Shown piece by piece: positions 48,474 through 56,825 of a DNA stretch of 64,000 nt. The stretch is taken from the NCBI RefSeq assembly GCF_900143005.1, contig NZ_FRCS01000006.1, positions 1 through 64,000 on the forward strand. The letters are read 5' to 3'. Position 1 is the stretch's first letter. Every line of letters begins with the position of its first letter. This DNA is from Cryptosporangium aurantiacum. Its GTDB lineage: Bacteria > Actinomycetota > Actinomycetes > Mycobacteriales > Cryptosporangiaceae. Made by a program: the position numbers and the translations under genes. The notes under the pieces are model-generated. The model worked only from the letters and a program-made list of their open reading frames with translations. It did not search any database and was not told the origin of the DNA.

Positions 48474-49133
48474 TCAGCGGGCGTTGGGCGGGCCCGCGCC
48501 GTTGAGGTAGGCGAGCACGGCGAGCACCCGGCGGTGACCGCTGTCGGTCACCGCGAGGCCGAGCTTGGCGAAGATGTTGCCGATGTGCTTGTGCACCGCG
48601 TTGTCGGTGATCACGAGCTGGCCGGCGATCGTCTGGTTGTCGTGCCCCTGCGCCATCAACGCGAGCACCTCACGTTCACGCGGGGTCAGCGCGGCGATCG
48701 GGTCGCCTGCGCGTTGGACGAGCTGCGCGATGACCTCGGGGTCCATCGCGGTGCCACCCGCGGCGACGCGGCGCAACGCGTCGACGAACTCGTCCACCCG
48801 GCTGACGCGGTCCTTCAGGAGGTAGCCGACGCCGCCGCCGGCGGTGGAGAGCAGTTCGGCGGCGTACTGCTGCTCGACGTACTGCGACAGCACCAGCACC
48901 GGCAGGCCGGGGTGCTCGCGCCGGGCCTGCAGCGCGGCCCGGATGCCCTCGTCGCGAAAGGACGGCGGCAGCCGGACGTCGACGATCGTGACGTCGGGCC
49001 GGTGGTCCCGCACGGCGGTGAGGAAGCCCTCCGCGTCACCGGCGAGGGCGGCGACCTCGAATCCCACGTGCTTGAGCAACATCTCCAGGCCGGTGGACAA
49101 CAACACGTTGTCCTCGACGATCACCACCCGCAC
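48474..49133 (-). CDS. NarL-type response regulator
   Basis: The 219-residue protein has a receiver domain with the acidic pair ED (7-8), phosphoacceptor Asp52 (TIVDVRLP), and Lys of LLKDRV. The C-terminal LuxR-type helix-turn-helix reads LTPREREVLALMAQGHDNQTIAGQLVITDNAVHKHIGNIF. The GTG start overlaps the kinase gene by 13 bases, so both are translated from one mRNA. It probably controls the divergently oriented ABC exporter at 50415. It is intact, unlike the pair at 28.8 kb. Confidence 0.9.
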   Translation of the reverse strand: MRVVIVEDNVLLSTGLEMLLKHVGFEVAALAGDAEGFLTAVRDHRPDVTIVDVRLPPSFRDEGIRAALQARREHPGLPVLVLSQYVEQQYAAELLSTAGGGVGYLLKDRVSRVDEFVDALRRVAAGGTAMDPEVIAQLVQRAGDPIAALTPREREVLALMAQGHDNQTIAGQLVITDNAVHKHIGNIFAKLGLAVTDSGHRRVLAVLAYLNGAGPPNAR

Positions 49134-50302
49134 GGCAGCTCCATCCGAAGTGTCGTCGGCCCGCCTGCCGGGCTGTCGACGCCGAGGGTGCCGTCCAGCG
49201 CGAGTACCCGGCGGCGGATCCCGGCGAGGCCGGTGCCCTGCCGGGGGTCCGCGCCGCCGCTGCCGTTGTCGGTGATCACGGCCGACAGCCGCTCACCGGT
49301 GCGGCTGACCCGGACGTCGGCCTCGGTCGCCCCGCTGTGTTTGACGACGTTCGTCAGCGCCTCGGCGACCGCGAAGTAGACGACGGCCTCGACCGCCGCC
49401 GGTACCCGTTCCAGGTCATCGACGTGCAGCCGCGTCGGCACACCGCACCGGGCGGTCACTGCGGTCAGGGCGCCGGTGAGGCCCCGGTCCGCGAGGATCG
49501 GCGGATAGACGGTTCGGATCACGTCGCGTAACTCGGTCATCGCCTCTTCGGCTCCTTCGTGGGCGTCCCGGAGAAGTTCTTCCAGGAACTCCTCGTTCCG
49601 GGGAGTGCCGGACAACGCCTGCCGGGCGACGGCCAGCCGCATCGCGATGGCCACCAGCCGGGCCTGGGTGCCGTCGTGCAGGTCACGTTCGATCCGGCGG
49701 AGCTCCGCGCCGTGGGCGTCGAGGACGTCCGCGCGGGTGCGGGTCAACACTTCGACGCGGTCGGCGAGTTGCTCCGCGGTCGAGTACGACAGCACCGCCA
49801 GGCAGATCCGGGCGTGCGCGCGAGCGATCGGTGGGAAGGCCACGTACGCCAGCGCGGCGAGCAGCAGGATCTGCAGCGGACCGAGCGTCAGCGCGGTCCC
49901 CCAGCCGGTCACCGGGACGTCGATGAACAGCCGTGGCCGATCCTCGTAGTCGAACGCCCACCACAGCGGCGTTGCGACCGTGGCGAGGAAGACGTTGCCC
50001 ACGCAGAGCAGCGCGGGCAGTCCGAACGCTATCCCGGTCAGCGCGTGCACCGGCAGCCACAGCAGGTCGCGGGGGGTGGCCGGATCGGCAGACGCCCGGC
50101 GTCCCGGCGCGCCCAGGGCAGGACGTGGCGCCAGCGGCGTCTCGAGCAGGCGGCCCGCGCGGTCGCGGTGCCGGTTCGCCCACCGCCGGGCGAGCCACGG
50201 AACGCACAGCAGCGGCAGCGCGAACACGGTGGCGATCCCCGAGGCGAGCGACCCCAGGAGGTAGATCCCGCTGCGCCCCACCCGCACCCACCGTCGCGCC
50301 AC
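49121..50302 (-). CDS. NarL-family sensor histidine kinase (four-helix membrane sensor)
   Basis: The 393-residue protein has about four membrane helices in the first 180 residues (GIYLLGSLASGIATVFALPLL and others), a HisKA_3 domain with the His in RIERDLHDGTQARLVAIAM, and an ATPase domain with the N-box FAVAEALTNVVKHSGA, ITDNGSGGA and a terminal GGPTTLRMELP. There is no extracellular sensor domain to speak of. It is an intramembrane-sensing type common in two-component systems beside ABC exporters of antimicrobial peptides or membrane-active drugs. It is coupled to the response regulator downstream. Confidence 0.9.
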   Translation of the reverse strand: MARRWVRVGRSGIYLLGSLASGIATVFALPLLCVPWLARRWANRHRDRAGRLLETPLAPRPALGAPGRRASADPATPRDLLWLPVHALTGIAFGLPALLCVGNVFLATVATPLWWAFDYEDRPRLFIDVPVTGWGTALTLGPLQILLLAALAYVAFPPIARAHARICLAVLSYSTAEQLADRVEVLTRTRADVLDAHGAELRRIERDLHDGTQARLVAIAMRLAVARQALSGTPRNEEFLEELLRDAHEGAEEAMTELRDVIRTVYPPILADRGLTGALTAVTARCGVPTRLHVDDLERVPAAVEAVVYFAVAEALTNVVKHSGATEADVRVSRTGERLSAVITDNGSGGADPRQGTGLAGIRRRVLALDGTLGVDSPAGGPTTLRMELPCGW

Positions 50303-50338
50303 GGGCCCCAGTCTGCCCGGTGACCGCCGGCCGCGGCA

Positions 50339-50354
50339 CTACAGCAGGCTGTAG
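50339..50354. promoter_or_regulatory. Dyad CTACAG-4-CTGTAG upstream of ABC exporter
   Basis: A perfect 6-bp inverted repeat with a 4-base spacer, 60 bases before the ABC ATPase ATG and 37 bases from the kinase start. Candidate response-regulator binding site. Confidence 0.4.
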
Positions 50355-50414
50355 CTCATTTCCGGTGGTGCGAGGTAGCGGTTCGCGCCGGCGAAACTCC
50401 TAGCGTCGGACGCC

Positions 50415-51146
50415 ATGAGATACGCGGTGCACCTGGATTCGGTGTCGAAGGAGTACGGGTCGGGGAGGAACGCGGTCCGGGCTCTCGACGCGGTGACGGC
50501 CGGATTTCCGCGCGGTACGTTCACCGCCGTCATGGGCCCGTCCGGCTCGGGCAAGAGCACGTTCCTGAACTGCGCAGCCGGGCTGGACCGGCCGACGTCG
50601 GGCCGGGTCGTGCTGGGCGACACCGAGCTGTCCGGCCGGTCGGAGACCGAGTTGACCACGCTCCGGCGGGACCGGATCGGGTTCGTCTTCCAGGCGTACA
50701 ACCTGCTGGGGGCGCTGACCGTGGCCGAGAACGTCACGCTGCCGCTCCGGCTGGCCGAGAAGCCGGTCGACCGCGAGCGGCTGGCGAGCGTGCTCGCCGC
50801 GGTCGGGCTCGCCGACCATGCCGATCGACGCCCGAGCCAGCTCTCCGGGGGCCAGCAGCAGCGGGTGGCGATCGCCAGGGCGCTGATCAACCAGCCCGAC
50901 CTGGTGTGCGCCGACGAACCGACGGGCGCACTGGACAGCCGCAGCGGCCGGCAGGTCCTGGCGCTGCTCAGGTCCATCGTCGACGACCTGGGACAGACCG
51001 TGCTGATGGTCACGCACGATCCGGTCGCGGCCGCGCAGGCCGACACCGTGATGTTCCTCGCGGACGGCCGGCTGGCCGGCGCGATGACCCGGCCGTCCGC
51101 CGAGCAGATCGCCGAGCGCATGACGCACCTCGGGGACGCTGCGTGA
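50415..51146 (+). CDS. MacB/LolD-type ABC transporter ATP-binding protein
   Basis: The 243-residue ABC cassette has Walker A GPSGSGKST, Q-loop VFQAYNLLGALTVAENV, signature LSGGQQQRV, Walker B LVCADEPTGALD and H-loop VTHD. The FQAYNLL and ADEPTGALD pattern is that of LolD/MacB/SalX exporters. The permease starts in the stop codon region (GTGA at 51143-51146). It is next to a NarL-type two-component pair, suggesting regulated export of a membrane-acting compound or a mechanotransmission role. Confidence 0.92.
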   Translation: MRYAVHLDSVSKEYGSGRNAVRALDAVTAGFPRGTFTAVMGPSGSGKSTFLNCAAGLDRPTSGRVVLGDTELSGRSETELTTLRRDRIGFVFQAYNLLGALTVAENVTLPLRLAEKPVDRERLASVLAAVGLADHADRRPSQLSGGQQQRVAIARALINQPDLVCADEPTGALDSRSGRQVLALLRSIVDDLGQTVLMVTHDPVAAAQADTVMFLADGRLAGAMTRPSAEQIAERMTHLGDAA

Positions 51147-53671
51147 ACCGCCGCATGCTGGCGCTGGCCTGGACCACGATCAAGGGACGGAAGGGTGGGT
51201 TCGTCGCCGCGTTCGTCGCGGTGCTGTTCGGCTCGGCGGTGATCACGGCCTGCGGGATCCTGCTGGAGAGCAGCGCGCGCTCGGGCGTACCGGCCGAGCG
51301 TTACCGCGCCGCCGACGTCGTGGTCGGCGCTCCGCAGGCGCTACCGGTGGCCGACGACGTGGATCCCCGGTTCGCCGAACGGACCACGATGCCCGCCGGG
51401 CGGGTGGGCGAGATCGCACGAGTGCCCGGCGTCCGGGCGGCGATCGCCGACGTCAGCGTCCCGGTGAGCGTCACGCCGGGCGGCGCCCCGGCTCTCGGGC
51501 ACGGCTGGCAGTCGACCGCGCTCGGCCCGTTCACCCTGCACGCGGGCCGGGCGCCGACCGGACCGAACGACGTGGTGCTGGACTCCGCGCTGGCCGACCG
51601 GATCGGCACCACCGTCGGGGCGTCGTTCCGGCTCGCGGTCGGTTCGCACCCGTCGACCTACCGGGTGACCGGCATCGCGAGCCTGCCGGGCGACCGGCTC
51701 GCCCGGCAGCCCGCGCTGTTCTTCACCGACGACCGGGCCCGAAGGCTGACCGGCCAACCGGACCGGGTCGACACGATCGGCGTGCTGGCCGCGCCCGGCG
51801 TCCAGGCCGACGAACTGGCGCGCGCCATCGACGCGGCGGTCTCCGATGTGGTCGTTTACACCGGCAGCGCCCGCAGCGAAGCCGAGTTCCTCGACATCGG
51901 CGCCACACGTTCGTTCCTCAACGAGGTGTCGCTGGCGTTCGGCGGCAGCATGGTCCTGATCATCATGGTCGTCGTGGCGAGCACGCTCGCCCTGTCCGTC
52001 CGCCAGCGGCTGCGGGAGCTGGCGCTGCTGAGGGCGATCGGCGCGACGCCGAAACAGGTGCTCGGCATGATCCGGGCCGAGAGCACGGTGGTGGGCGCGC
52101 TCGGCGCGGTGCTCGGGGTGATCCCGGGCATCGGGCTGAGCGTCCTCTTCCGCGAGACGTTCGCGCTGGTCGGTGCGGTACCGCCGGACTTCGCGCTGTC
52201 GATCGGCCCGCTGCCGATGCTCGCGGCGCTCGTGCTGTGCCTGGTCGGCGCGCGGCTGGGCGGCCGGATCGCCGCCCGGCGCGCGGCCGGGCTCCGGCCG
52301 GTGGATGCGCTCGGCGAGGCCGCGGTGGAACCCGGCCGCCTCGGGTGGTTCCGGGTGACCGTCGGCGTGCTGCTGGTTCCGGCCGCGCTCGCGATGGCGA
52401 TCTGGCTGCCGCTGACGCTGCCCGGCGAAGGAGCGGCCGAGAGCGCGGCCTTCTCCGCGTTCCTCCTCGTCTTCGCCGTCGCGCTGCTGGGGCCGCGGCT
52501 GCTCGGCGGTTCGGTGACCGTGCTGGGCCCGTGGCTGAACCGCAAGTCGGGCGTCAGCGGGTTCCTCGCGACCGCGAACGCCCGCGCCAACGCGCGGCGG
52601 CTGGCCGCCGCGACCACCCCGCTGATCATGGGCATCACGCTGGCCGCCGGGCAGCTGTTCAGCGGGACGATCACGAGCGGGGCCGCTCAGGATCAAGCCG
52701 AGGCCGGGCTGCGCGCGGACTACGTCGCCACCTCCCCGTCCGGCGGCGTGTCACCGGAGGTCGCGGACGCGCTCCGGGACGTGCCCGGCGTCTCGGCGGT
52801 GACCCCGATCGTGCGCACGCGGACGCTGGCGACCTTCGGCACGCAGTACCGCAACTACGCGACCCAGGGCGTCCTCGGCGACCGGCTCGCCGAAACGATG
52901 GATCTCGACGTTCTGCACGGCGACGTCGCGGAGCTGCGGGGCAACACGGTGGCGTTGAGCCGGATCGCGGCGGGCACGCTCGGCGTCGGCCTCGGCGACA
53001 CCGTCGACCTCCGGCTCGGCGACGGCACGCCGAGCACACCCCGGGTGGTGGCGCTCTACGAGCGGGGTCTCGGCCTCGGCGACGTCACGCTGCCGCACGA
53101 CGTCGTCCTGGAGCACACGACCGACCGCCTCGACTACGCGGTGCTGATCGGGGCCGCCGCGGGAACCGACGTCGAGGCACTCGGCGACGCGTTACGATCC
53201 GCCGTCCGGCACCTCCCGACCGTCCAGGTCGACCACCGCGAAGCGTTCGTCGCCACCCAGCGCGACGCCTCGGCGGGCGACTCGGCGGTCGGCCTCATCC
53301 TCAACGCGGTTCTGCTCGGGTACCTCGCGATCGCCGTGGTGAACACGTTCGTGATGGCCACCACCGCGCGCTTCCGCGAGTTCGCGCTGCTCCAGCTCGT
53401 CGGCGCGACCCGTCGGCAGGTGCGCGCGATGATGCGGAGCGAGGCGCGGATCATCGTCGTCGCCGCGGTTCTGCTCGGCACGCTGGCCGCGATCCCGTCG
53501 TTGATCGGCACCAGCCTCGGGCTGACCAGGACGCTGGTGCCGTCCATCCCACCGCTCGTCTACCTGGGCATCGTCGGGGTGGCCACGCTGCTCGGCTGGG
53601 GCGCGATCATGACGTCGACCCGGATCGCGATGCGCCCACCGCCGGTCGACGCGATCGGCGCGCGCGAGTGA
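51143..53671 (+). CDS. FtsX/MacB-type ABC transporter permease (two FtsX domains)
   Basis: The 842-residue protein has the architecture of an exporter with two FtsX modules: an N-terminal membrane helix (GGFVAAFVAVLFGSAVITACGILL), a periplasmic domain of about 200 residues, three helices including the conserved RQRLRELALLRAIGATPKQVLGMIRAES, then a second set ending with FREFALLQLVGATRRQVRAMMRSE. Both copies of the ELALLRAIGAT-like cytoplasmic motif are intact. It pairs with the upstream ATPase. It converges on a CoA-transferase with a 14-base gap and no evident terminator. Confidence 0.9.
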   Translation: MNRRMLALAWTTIKGRKGGFVAAFVAVLFGSAVITACGILLESSARSGVPAERYRAADVVVGAPQALPVADDVDPRFAERTTMPAGRVGEIARVPGVRAAIADVSVPVSVTPGGAPALGHGWQSTALGPFTLHAGRAPTGPNDVVLDSALADRIGTTVGASFRLAVGSHPSTYRVTGIASLPGDRLARQPALFFTDDRARRLTGQPDRVDTIGVLAAPGVQADELARAIDAAVSDVVVYTGSARSEAEFLDIGATRSFLNEVSLAFGGSMVLIIMVVVASTLALSVRQRLRELALLRAIGATPKQVLGMIRAESTVVGALGAVLGVIPGIGLSVLFRETFALVGAVPPDFALSIGPLPMLAALVLCLVGARLGGRIAARRAAGLRPVDALGEAAVEPGRLGWFRVTVGVLLVPAALAMAIWLPLTLPGEGAAESAAFSAFLLVFAVALLGPRLLGGSVTVLGPWLNRKSGVSGFLATANARANARRLAAATTPLIMGITLAAGQLFSGTITSGAAQDQAEAGLRADYVATSPSGGVSPEVADALRDVPGVSAVTPIVRTRTLATFGTQYRNYATQGVLGDRLAETMDLDVLHGDVAELRGNTVALSRIAAGTLGVGLGDTVDLRLGDGTPSTPRVVALYERGLGLGDVTLPHDVVLEHTTDRLDYAVLIGAAAGTDVEALGDALRSAVRHLPTVQVDHREAFVATQRDASAGDSAVGLILNAVLLGYLAIAVVNTFVMATTARFREFALLQLVGATRRQVRAMMRSEARIIVVAAVLLGTLAAIPSLIGTSLGLTRTLVPSIPPLVYLGIVGVATLLGWGAIMTSTRIAMRPPPVDAIGARE

Positions 53672-53685
53672 CGCCCGGACCGCGC

Positions 53686-54930
53686 CTACGCCGGGCCGAG
53701 CGGGCCCGGTCCGTCCGAGCCGTCCGCCGCCGACCGCGGGGGCCGGCCCTGAGCAGCGACGCCGCGGGCCAGCACGTCGTCGGCCTCGGCCGCGGTCAGC
53801 CCCGCCTCGAGCAGCAACGCCCGGGTGTGCTGCCCGAGCGCCGGGACATCGCCCATCCTGGCCTCGACGTCCGCGAACGTCGCCGGCGGCAGCAGCGCGG
53901 GAACGCGTGCGTGCTCGGTGCCGATCGTCCGCCAGCGGTCCCGCTCGCGCAGTTGTGGATGCGCCAGGACCTCGCCCATCTCCCGCACCTCCGCGGCCGG
54001 GACACCGGCCGCCGCCAGCCGGGCGTCCAATTCGACGGTGGACCAGCGCGCGGTCTGTTCCGCCACCAGCGCGTCGCACTCCGCGCGGTTCCGCACCCGG
54101 TCCAGGTTCGTGACAAAACGCGGGTCGTCGGCCAGGTCCGGAACTCCCAGCACGCCGGTGACCAGCGCCCGCCAGCCGGAGTCGTTCTGAACCCCGATCA
54201 GGATCTGACCGTCCCGCGTCGGATACGCGTCGTAGGGTGCGATCGCGCCGTGGCTCAGGCCCATCCGTGCGGGCTGCTCCCCGGTGTGCATCGACGTGTA
54301 CAGCGGATAGCCCATCCACTCGACGGTCGCCTCCAGCATCGACACGTCGACCGTGGCGCCCTCGCCGGTCCTGGCGCGACGCAGCAACGCGGCGAGGACC
54401 GACTGCGCGCAGTACATCCCCGCCGCGATGTCCGCGGTCGGGATGCCGGTCTTCACCGGCGTCGCGGGCGTGCCGGTGATCGACACCAGGCCGGCCTCGG
54501 CCTGGACCAGCATGTCGTAGGCCTTGCGGTGCTCGTACGGACCGCCGGCCCCGTACCCGGAGAGGTTGACCACGACCAGCTCCGGACGCTCCGCGCGGAG
54601 TTCGGCGGCGTCCAGACCGAGCCGCGCGGCCGCACCCGGCGCCAGGTTCTGCACGAACACGTCCGCACGGTCCACCAGACGCCGGACGATCCGCCGGCCC
54701 TCGTCCGTTTTCAGGTCGACGGCGAGCGACTCCTTGCCGCGGTTGAGCCAGACGAAGTGCGCCCCGGTGCCGTGGACGACGTGGTCGTAGTCCCGGGCGA
54801 AGTCCCCCCGTCCCACCCGCTCCACCTTGATCACCCTGGCGCCGAGGTCGGCGAGGTTCCGGGTGGCCAGCGGCGCGGCCACGGCCTGCTCCAGTGCGAC
54901 GACGGTCACGCCGTCCAGTGGTCGGTTCAT
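53686..54930 (-). CDS. Class III (CaiB/BaiF-type) acyl-CoA transferase
   Basis: The 414-residue protein begins LDGVTVVALEQAVAAPLATRNLADLGARVIKVER, the standard family III opening. It has NRGKESLAVDLKTDEGR, FVQNLAPGAAARLGLD, YGAGGPYEHRKAYDMLVQAEAG with the catalytic Asp in YDML, and ending sections typical of the second domain. The family moves CoA from one acyl acid to another through an aspartyl-CoA intermediate. By context it activates an acid for the carboxylase/hydratase operon at 56.8-63.3 kb. It follows the NAD-epimerase gene with a 49-base gap. Acid substrate unknown. Confidence 0.85.
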   Translation of the reverse strand: MNRPLDGVTVVALEQAVAAPLATRNLADLGARVIKVERVGRGDFARDYDHVVHGTGAHFVWLNRGKESLAVDLKTDEGRRIVRRLVDRADVFVQNLAPGAAARLGLDAAELRAERPELVVVNLSGYGAGGPYEHRKAYDMLVQAEAGLVSITGTPATPVKTGIPTADIAAGMYCAQSVLAALLRRARTGEGATVDVSMLEATVEWMGYPLYTSMHTGEQPARMGLSHGAIAPYDAYPTRDGQILIGVQNDSGWRALVTGVLGVPDLADDPRFVTNLDRVRNRAECDALVAEQTARWSTVELDARLAAAGVPAAEVREMGEVLAHPQLRERDRWRTIGTEHARVPALLPPATFADVEARMGDVPALGQHTRALLLEAGLTAAEADDVLARGVAAQGRPPRSAADGSDGPGPLGPA

Positions 54931-54979
54931 GGCTCCGATGATCTCCGCACGGGAACGGCGTCCACGACGCCGGGCGACG

Positions 54980-56089
54980 CTACGCCGATCCTTTGGCGGT
55001 CTGCGGCACCGACATGCGCCGGATCGTGGCCCGGAACGGCGCCGTGTACTCGTCCAGGTCGCGCACCAGCCCCTGGTACGCCGCCATCAAGGCGTCCTCG
55101 GCGTCGTAGTCGAACGGATCGGTCGTCCCGGCCCGGCGCAGCTGTGCCTCGTTGTCGATCATCCACTCGACGGTGTCCCGCAGCCCGTCCCGCAGCGAGA
55201 CGACGTCGCGGTACCCCAGGTCGGTACGGAGCCGGGACGTGTCGAGAACACAGCTCGCGGTCTCCCGGCCACCGAACGCCGACATCGCCCACCCGGGGCC
55301 GGCGAGTTCGCTCGGCAGCGAACGGATCTCCAGGTCGGCTCCGGCCGCGCGGGCGACCAGCTCGGCCCACTGCCGGACGGTGACCAGCTCGTCGTCGGCG
55401 ACGTGGTACGCACGCCCGGCGGCCACCTCGGGCCGGTCCACGGCCAGCAGGACGGCTTCGGCGGCGTTGCGGGCGGCGGCGCGGGAGTGCACACCGTGGC
55501 CGCCGTCGGCGAGGATCATCCACGGCCGTCCGTCCAGAACCCGCCGCACGACGTTCCACTCCCAGGCGTACGGGTTCCGCGGCCCGTAGATGATCGGGTA
55601 TCGCACGTACGTCGCGCCGAACGCGCCCGCGGCGTCGAGTGCGAAGACGACGTCCTCGGCGGCCCGGATCGGCCCGACGTCGTACCCGGCGAACCGTGGC
55701 GCGTCGACCCGGACGCGCGGGTGGTCCTCACCGACCGGCAGCCGCACACCGGCCGGGGACAGCTCCGCCGGATTGACGTAACCCCGGTAGACGGGAGTGC
55801 CGCCGATCGCGACGAAGTGCTCGCAGCGGTGCGCGAAATGACGGGCCAGCAGCCGGACCCGCCCGTAGGTCGCGACGACGGTGTCGAACGTGCGCGCGCC
55901 GACGGCCTCGGCGATCCCCGTCTCGTCGAACGGGTTGCCGTGGAGGTGGGGTACGTCCGGAGCGCCGGCGATCTCGTGGCGTCCGGTGTGGAACACGGTC
56001 ACCGCGTGACCGCGGGCGATGAGCCCCTCGACGAGCGGCAGACCGGTCGGGCCGGTCCCCCCGACGACCAGGACGTTCCGCACCGCCAT
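54980..56089 (-). CDS. NAD-dependent epimerase/dehydratase-like protein (extended SDR)
   Basis: The 369-residue protein has the dinucleotide-binding start NVLVVGGTGPTGLPLVEGLIARGH, which is the GxxGxxG motif. It also has GYDVGPIRAAEDVVF and TYVRYPIIYGPRNPYAWEW, where the usual YxxxK is not clear. This resembles atypical extended SDRs (isoflavone-reductase or RNA-binding-like) that may lack dehydratase activity. ATG 56089 is preceded by GGAGGGAG. It lies between TetR and CoA-transferase genes on the same strand, so may be a member of the TetR-controlled group. Reaction uncertain. Confidence 0.72.
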   Translation of the reverse strand: MAVRNVLVVGGTGPTGLPLVEGLIARGHAVTVFHTGRHEIAGAPDVPHLHGNPFDETGIAEAVGARTFDTVVATYGRVRLLARHFAHRCEHFVAIGGTPVYRGYVNPAELSPAGVRLPVGEDHPRVRVDAPRFAGYDVGPIRAAEDVVFALDAAGAFGATYVRYPIIYGPRNPYAWEWNVVRRVLDGRPWMILADGGHGVHSRAAARNAAEAVLLAVDRPEVAAGRAYHVADDELVTVRQWAELVARAAGADLEIRSLPSELAGPGWAMSAFGGRETASCVLDTSRLRTDLGYRDVVSLRDGLRDTVEWMIDNEAQLRRAGTTDPFDYDAEDALMAAYQGLVRDLDEYTAPFRATIRRMSVPQTAKGSA

Positions 56090-56132
56090 CACTCCCTCCG
56101 CCGTCGCGGGCCCGGGGCGGAGGGACGAACTC

Positions 56133-56759
56133 CTAGTCCGCCACGAGGCCGCGGAGAATCAGGTCGGCGAACTGTTCGCCGATGTGCCGGGGGGTGAACT
56201 CCCCGCCGGGCCGGAACCAGCGGTAGACCCAGTTCACCGAGCCGAGAATGGCCAGGCTGGCCAGCTTGGGGTCGATGTCGTCGCGCACCAAGCCGTCGGC
56301 CTTGGCCTTGCTGACCAGGTCGAGGAAGACCGAGCGGTAGGCGTGCTCGCCGCCGAGGATCTCGGCCTGCCGTTCCGGCGGCAACGACTCCATCTCGTGC
56401 AGGAACACGGTGGTGCCGGTCAGGTGGCGGCACATGTGCTCGATGTGCCCGACGATGACGTTGCGGAGCTTCTGCAGCGGATCGCCGGGCTGGCTCGCCA
56501 GCGCGACGATGTTCTCCAGGCCCTGCCGGTGCACCTCGTTGATGACCTCGAAGAGAAGATCTTCCTTCGAGTGGATGTAGTAGTACAGGCTGCCCTTCAG
56601 CATCCCGAGCCGGTCGGCGATGTCCTGAAGCGACGCTCCCTCGTACCCCTTCTCGTGGAAGATGTCGGTGGCGACCGCGAACAGCTCCGCCCACCGCTCC
56701 TCGCGAGGTTTGCGCGAGCCGCCTCCCCGACGCTGTGCTCGGCCTGCCGGCTGCGGCAC
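56133..56759 (-). CDS. TetR family transcriptional regulator
   Basis: The 208-residue protein has an N-terminal helix-turn-helix (AELFAVATDIFHEKGYEGASLQDIADRLGMLKGSLYYYIHSKEDLLFEV) typical of TetR/AcrR. A C-terminal all-helical ligand domain follows (MCRHLTGTTVFLHEMESLPPERQAEIL). The YYYIHSKEDLL resembles KstR/FadR-like repressors, which sense acyl-CoA esters. The GTG start is preceded by GAGG. A 22-bp palindrome lies 40 bases upstream of the start (56799-56820), and a closely related one is at the divergent acyl-CoA carboxylase promoter (63299-63320), so it most likely represses both and is released by a CoA-ester. Confidence 0.88.
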   Translation of the reverse strand: MPQPAGRAQRRGGGSRKPREERWAELFAVATDIFHEKGYEGASLQDIADRLGMLKGSLYYYIHSKEDLLFEVINEVHRQGLENIVALASQPGDPLQKLRNVIVGHIEHMCRHLTGTTVFLHEMESLPPERQAEILGGEHAYRSVFLDLVSKAKADGLVRDDIDPKLASLAILGSVNWVYRWFRPGGEFTPRHIGEQFADLILRGLVAD

Positions 56760-56798
56760 CGCACCTCACCCCTTTTCTCGGTACTCTCGGCCACCAAA

Positions 56799-56820
56799 CT
56801 ACCAAACGGCCGATTTGTAG
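56799..56820. promoter_or_regulatory. TetR operator candidate (tetR promoter)
   Basis: A 22-bp imperfect palindrome, left half CTACCAAACGG and right half CCGATTTGTAG. It lies between the oxidoreductase stop at 56826 and the tetR start at 56759. It shares the CTACCA.ACG pattern with the site at 63299-63320. Confidence 0.75.
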
Positions 56821-56825
56821 CGTGT

